From a gamma proteobacterium symbiont of Stewartia floridana (GTDB lineage: Bacteria > Pseudomonadota > Gammaproteobacteria > Chromatiales > Chromatiaceae): a stretch of DNA of 64,000 nt. The position numbers were made by a program, and so were the translations under genes. The notes under the pieces were generated by a model. That model ran no database searches. It saw only the letters and a program-made list of their open reading frames with translations, and was not told the origin of the DNA. Positions 61,197 to 64,000 of the stretch are shown here, in pieces. The stretch covers positions 62,001-126,000 of the forward strand of contig NAUB01000019.1 of NCBI GenBank assembly GCA_003676145.1, in the 5' to 3' direction. Every line of letters begins with the position of its first letter. Positions within the stretch are counted from its first letter, which is position 1.

Positions 61197-61588
61197 GCTT
61201 CGCAGAACCTGACTGTTACCTTCTCATTACTTAGTTGGAAAATATTAGCATAACAATTATTTATCACAATAAAAGTCTCTTTATATGCTAATAGACTGAA
61301 CCAGCTTCAGGGTCGTTACAGAGAGTATTTGACCACGGATGTCAGGGACAGTGATCGGGCAATGCTATACCACGATTTAAATTATGGTTTTAGCCAGTTT
61401 GAGCAAGATTCCTTTCAAAACAAAGGGTTAATCTGTAACGGTTAGGAATCCTTAATTTCCGCCAAACAGATTTTTTGAAAAATCAGTGGATTGCTCGCGA
61501 TCAGGGGATGGAGAGTGAAAGATCCGCCCCATTACCACATATTTTACGTGGTAATGGCAAACGGATCCTCCCAATCAACTCGTGTTTG
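61197..61588. other. AT-rich gap with a long hairpin
   Basis: About 390 bases without a supported gene between two minus-strand genes. The left part is AT-rich and should hold the promoter of the 173-residue protein gene. The right part holds the hairpin at 61521-61567. Confidence 0.5.
61521..61567. other. long interrupted hairpin, 10-bp perfect inner stem
   Basis: CCATTACCAC and GTGGTAATGG pair perfectly around a 9-base loop, and outer arms GATCCG and CGGATC extend the stem after small internal loops. It starts 21 bases after the stop of the DUF302 gene (minus strand), so it is probably a transcript 3'-end structure; no T-run is seen on either strand. Confidence 0.6.
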
Positions 61589-62167
61589 TTAGAAATCGCC
61601 GGCTGCACCGCGATTCATGATATCCAGGATGTACTCTTTAACCTGAATGGCCTTCTCTTTCAGCGCTGGCGGCAGTGGCTCTCCGCCATAGATCATCATG
61701 TCCATGTTCAAGGTCATCAGCCACAATTTGCCCTGTTTGTCCTCGATCAGGGTAATCCGGCAAGGCAGATAGGCGGAATAGGCGTCGGAGTAATCCAACA
61801 TCTCTGCAGCAATCAAGGAGTTACAGAATAGATAGATCTTTACAAATCGATACTCGCTGCCAGATTTAGCCTCGATATCAAGCGACAGGGGCAGTTCACC
61901 CACATTGGACATGTTATGTTCGTTGGCAACGAACTTCATGGTCTCTTCCACGTCGTCAGCGCTCAGACCCTCCTCCACCTGCACCTTCCAGATGCTCGCT
62001 TCAGCAGCACTCTTGGTCTCCACCAATGCCTGGCCGAACTCTTTGAAGACATCCCCGGCTCCAGGATCAAAGCCATCGAGTGCACTATTGAATTTTGCAT
62101 ACAGGGCCGCAGCGCCGATTACCGCCAGCAGTCCAATCAAAGCAAATAGATTTCTTAACATCCCCAT
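61589..62167 (-). CDS. DUF302-domain membrane-anchored protein
   Basis: This 192-residue protein has an N-terminal membrane helix or uncleaved signal (LRNLFALIGLLAVIGAAALYAKF). A DUF302 domain follows at about residues 75-165 (VEEGLSADDVEETMKFVANEHNMSNVGELPLS, YLFCNSLIAAEMLDYSDAYSAYLPCRITLIEDKQGKLWLMTLNMDMMIYGG), and a short helical tail ends it. DUF302 proteins occur in sulfur-oxidisers and elsewhere; their function is unknown. The start at 62167 has GGAGAGAG just upstream, better than the ATG six codons earlier. The two Cys in the core could be redox-active, an inference. Confidence 0.88.
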   Translation of the reverse strand: MGMLRNLFALIGLLAVIGAAALYAKFNSALDGFDPGAGDVFKEFGQALVETKSAAEASIWKVQVEEGLSADDVEETMKFVANEHNMSNVGELPLSLDIEAKSGSEYRFVKIYLFCNSLIAAEMLDYSDAYSAYLPCRITLIEDKQGKLWLMTLNMDMMIYGGEPLPPALKEKAIQVKEYILDIMNRGAAGDF

Positions 62168-62346
62168 CTCTCTCTCCACAAACAATTTATCTTTCTAAAT
62201 GCAGTCTCCCGGTGGGTAATTACCGTTAGACCTAATGCGCTGTTACTCGCATTTGTACGCCCAGCACGACACACTCCCTGATAGGCGACTTACCAATTAT
62301 GACTCACAAATGATAACAGACCCCAATGAATTGACTGAGCAATTGG

Positions 62347-62982
62347 CTATTGTGAGACATATTTCGGGTAGAGGGCTGCCGTCAGAGCGTAGAACTCTTT
62401 ACTCCCCTTGCCCCTGGGATCGAGTTCATAGACCGCCAAACCCTCACTGAATGAGCGCCGGAACACCGTTCTCTGGCAGAGACGATGCTTTACAAAGCGA
62501 ACATCCGGCAGTGATACCAGAGCAGCCGCTGCCTCATCGGACTCCCGTATCGCATGGTGTGTATCGGCACGATTGATGAATGTCAGCAGTTCGGGACGCT
62601 CCCCATCCACCGCCTCATCGAGAAAATTGATAAAGCGCTGAGTGGACCAGATATCAGCCTGGGAGGGTGGTACCGGTATCACTACCCGATCGGCCAGCGC
62701 CAGTGCCAGCTTCATCGACTCGATGTCGGACGCCCCCACATCGATCAAAACCTCATCATAGCCTGCAAGTTTTTTTCGGCTCAGAGCAGAGCCGCTTTTT
62801 ATCTTCAGAAAGGGTTCAAATCCCTCTTCACTGCGGACTTCAGAAACATCACTCAATGTTGCCTGTGGATCTGCATCGATGACCAGTACATCAGCCTCAG
62901 CCATTTCCAACCAGACAGCCAGATTGAAGGTGACCGTACTCTTGCCGGACCCTCCTTTCAGACTACCGATTACAGTTATCAT
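62347..62982 (-). CDS. orphan ParA/MinD-type ATPase
   Basis: This 211-residue protein is a small ParA-type ATPase with the deviant Walker A box GSLKGGSGKSTVTFNLA (residues 7-23), Walker A' in LVIDADPQATLSDV and Walker B in VLIDVGASD. Later VVIPVPPSQADIWSTQRFINFLDEA and FINRADTH are typical of the family. No ParB or centromere-like repeats are seen, so it probably positions a protein cargo rather than DNA. The preceding gene on the same strand encodes a Tyr/Pro/Arg-rich repeat protein 90 bases away; the two may share a transcript. Confidence 0.9.
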   Translation of the reverse strand: MITVIGSLKGGSGKSTVTFNLAVWLEMAEADVLVIDADPQATLSDVSEVRSEEGFEPFLKIKSGSALSRKKLAGYDEVLIDVGASDIESMKLALALADRVVIPVPPSQADIWSTQRFINFLDEAVDGERPELLTFINRADTHHAIRESDEAAAALVSLPDVRFVKHRLCQRTVFRRSFSEGLAVYELDPRGKGSKEFYALTAALYPKYVSQ

Positions 62983-63072
62983 ACACTCCCCTTTATTATT
63001 GTGATTCGCCCCGTTACTAGACTGATCCGGTACCTGCTGCTGAATGGATTGCCGTTAAACTGTCAGTACCGT

Positions 63073-64000
63073 TTATCTAGGGCCCTGCGAGTAGACACTA
63101 TTCTCTCCAGACCAATTTTGCGAGACCTGAGGCCAGTTTTGCTGCTGTGTCAGTTTGTACCAGGCTCCCTCTCCATCAGAATGGCCATCATACCAGTTGA
63201 CCCGCTTGTTATCCGTGCCGGCATGACGCTCGGCTGGCATGCGCCAGCTTGGGTAGGCGTACGGCATAGGTGCTGCATAGCGCCCCCAGGGTGCTACCCC
63301 TGCCTGGTAGGGCTGGACCATTCCCGGATATCGATTGGCAGGTAGATAGGCATAAGCCGGCTGCGGCATACGCAACTGTGGAGCCGGTCTGAATCTGAAT
63401 GGTTCCGGCCTGCGGCTGTAGGCATAGCCGGGCATCCGATTCATCTGCATCGGCGGTCTGCGATAGTTGCCATACGCCACAGGGGCATAGCCTCTGTGGT
63501 CCGGCCTGAATTTATGTCCTGAATAGCGCCCATTGCCATAGACATAGCGCGCTGCCGGCGATGGTCTTTGAATCATTCTGGGATCTGCCCTGTAGGCAGG
63601 CTGCATTGCGGGCACAGGTTGATAAGCACCATATCCATACCGAGGCATCTGCGGATAGAACTGGGGAGTGTTGCTTGCATAGGCGCGGGGATTGGCTTTT
63701 TTCACCGGGTTCAGTGGGCGATAGACATAGTGGTCCGGTATGGTGATATTTGCCGGGCGGTAGGCTACCGCCGAAGTAGCTGCTACCTGCCGGGGAGCTT
63801 GCGCCGGCTTCATCGGTCTGAACCGATAGCCCTGATGGCTCTGCTGCATCTGATTGTAGGCAGCGTAGTGTGGAGCAGCACCTTGCGCTGTCCGTGGTCT
63901 CTCCCCTGACCAGGGTCTGAAGCGATAAGCGGATGGACTGGAGGTGAATCGGTTGCCCACATGGTTGGGTTGCCGATGCTGCCAGTTTGCTCCATAACCC
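63073..64000 (-). CDS. Tyr/Pro/Arg-rich repeat protein, 5' end outside the window
   Basis: The frame is open from the stop at 63073 to the right edge, so the protein starts beyond 64000; a GTG at 63960 is possible but not necessary. At least 308 residues are seen. The composition is extreme: Tyr, Pro, Arg, Gln, Ala and Met dominate, with recurring YRFRP or FRP units (AYRFRPWSG, YRFRPMKP, HKFRPDH, FRFRPAP) every 40-60 residues and many PxYxY motifs. Only the last 60 residues (VNWYDGHSDGEGAWYKLTQQQNWPQVSQNW) look globular. Such proteins are usually disordered and may act at the surface or phase-separate. I do not recognise a family. Confidence 0.7.
   Translation of the reverse strand, partial: GYGANWQHRQPNHVGNRFTSSPSAYRFRPWSGERPRTAQGAAPHYAAYNQMQQSHQGYRFRPMKPAQAPRQVAATSAVAYRPANITIPDHYVYRPLNPVKKANPRAYASNTPQFYPQMPRYGYGAYQPVPAMQPAYRADPRMIQRPSPAARYVYGNGRYSGHKFRPDHRGYAPVAYGNYRRPPMQMNRMPGYAYSRRPEPFRFRPAPQLRMPQPAYAYLPANRYPGMVQPYQAGVAPWGRYAAPMPYAYPSWRMPAERHAGTDNKRVNWYDGHSDGEGAWYKLTQQQNWPQVSQNWSGENSVYSQGPR

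Overview
The window looks like chromosomal DNA of a free-living or symbiotic sulfur-oxidising gammaproteobacterium, of the Chromatiales / Sedimenticola / Thiodiazotropha kind. The placement rests on a Tat-exported SoxB, a tetrathionate-type two-component system beside it, a c4-like cytochrome, a proteobacterial dedicated (class GN) sortase system and many c-di-GMP proteins. I could not run a database search, so it is an inference from gene content. I see no rRNA, tRNA, CRISPR array, prophage or intact insertion sequence. Coding density is high and the longer gaps are mostly filled by dispersed inverted repeats.

Layout. 0.4-4.8 kb: an exported Pro/Tyr-rich protein, a complex-I NDUFA9-like dehydrogenase, two tandem thioredoxin-fold CGYC proteins, and a convergent ECF sigma / anti-sigma-like pair. 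5-11.3 kb: a VWA lipoprotein, a MidA/NDUFAF7-type methyltransferase, a pteridine reductase-like SDR, a glutamate-type dehydrogenase and a bacteriohemerythrin. 11.8-16.5 kb: a 7-PAS GGDEF-EAL protein ending in a zinc-binding CZB domain, and an unlisted 50-residue membrane protein. 16.5-24.1 kb: a DinG/YoaA-type helicase, a small possibly nuclease-fold protein, PBP1B, a dihaem cytochrome, an L,D-transpeptidase and a class-I amidotransferase.

24.2-35.9 kb is the most distinctive region. The dedicated sortase system is present in two divergent blocks: OmpA-like PdsO, VIT/VWA sortase substrate and class GN sortase on the minus strand; response regulator PdsR and kinase PdsS on the plus strand. Between them lies a tightly overlapped three-gene operon (PstS-like periplasmic protein, beta-barrel protein, membrane GGDEF-EAL protein) and a dispersed repeat. 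A 53-codon ORF, start/stop-overlapped with pdsO, lies inside the sortase operon.

36-46.4 kb: DbpA helicase, a small protein, a methyltransferase, about 1 kb of repeats including a tandem duplication (about 321 bp) that has copied the last codons of soxB, then soxB, a TtrR/TtrS-like two-component system, an unknown coiled-coil protein and endonuclease IV. 46.5-56.5 kb: a surface polysaccharide locus (three glycosyltransferases, flippase, DegT-type aminotransferase, FemAB/GNAT-like transferase, ATP-grasp protein, polysaccharide deacetylase). 57.3-64 kb: DAHP synthase, a FimX-like degenerate GGDEF-EAL protein, a membrane coiled-coil protein, a DUF302 protein, an orphan ParA-type ATPase and a Tyr/Pro/Arg-rich repeat protein that runs off the right edge.

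Together the genes describe a cell investing in thiosulfate oxidation, envelope remodelling (PBP1B, L,D-transpeptidase, sortase, polysaccharide) and c-di-GMP control of surface behaviour.
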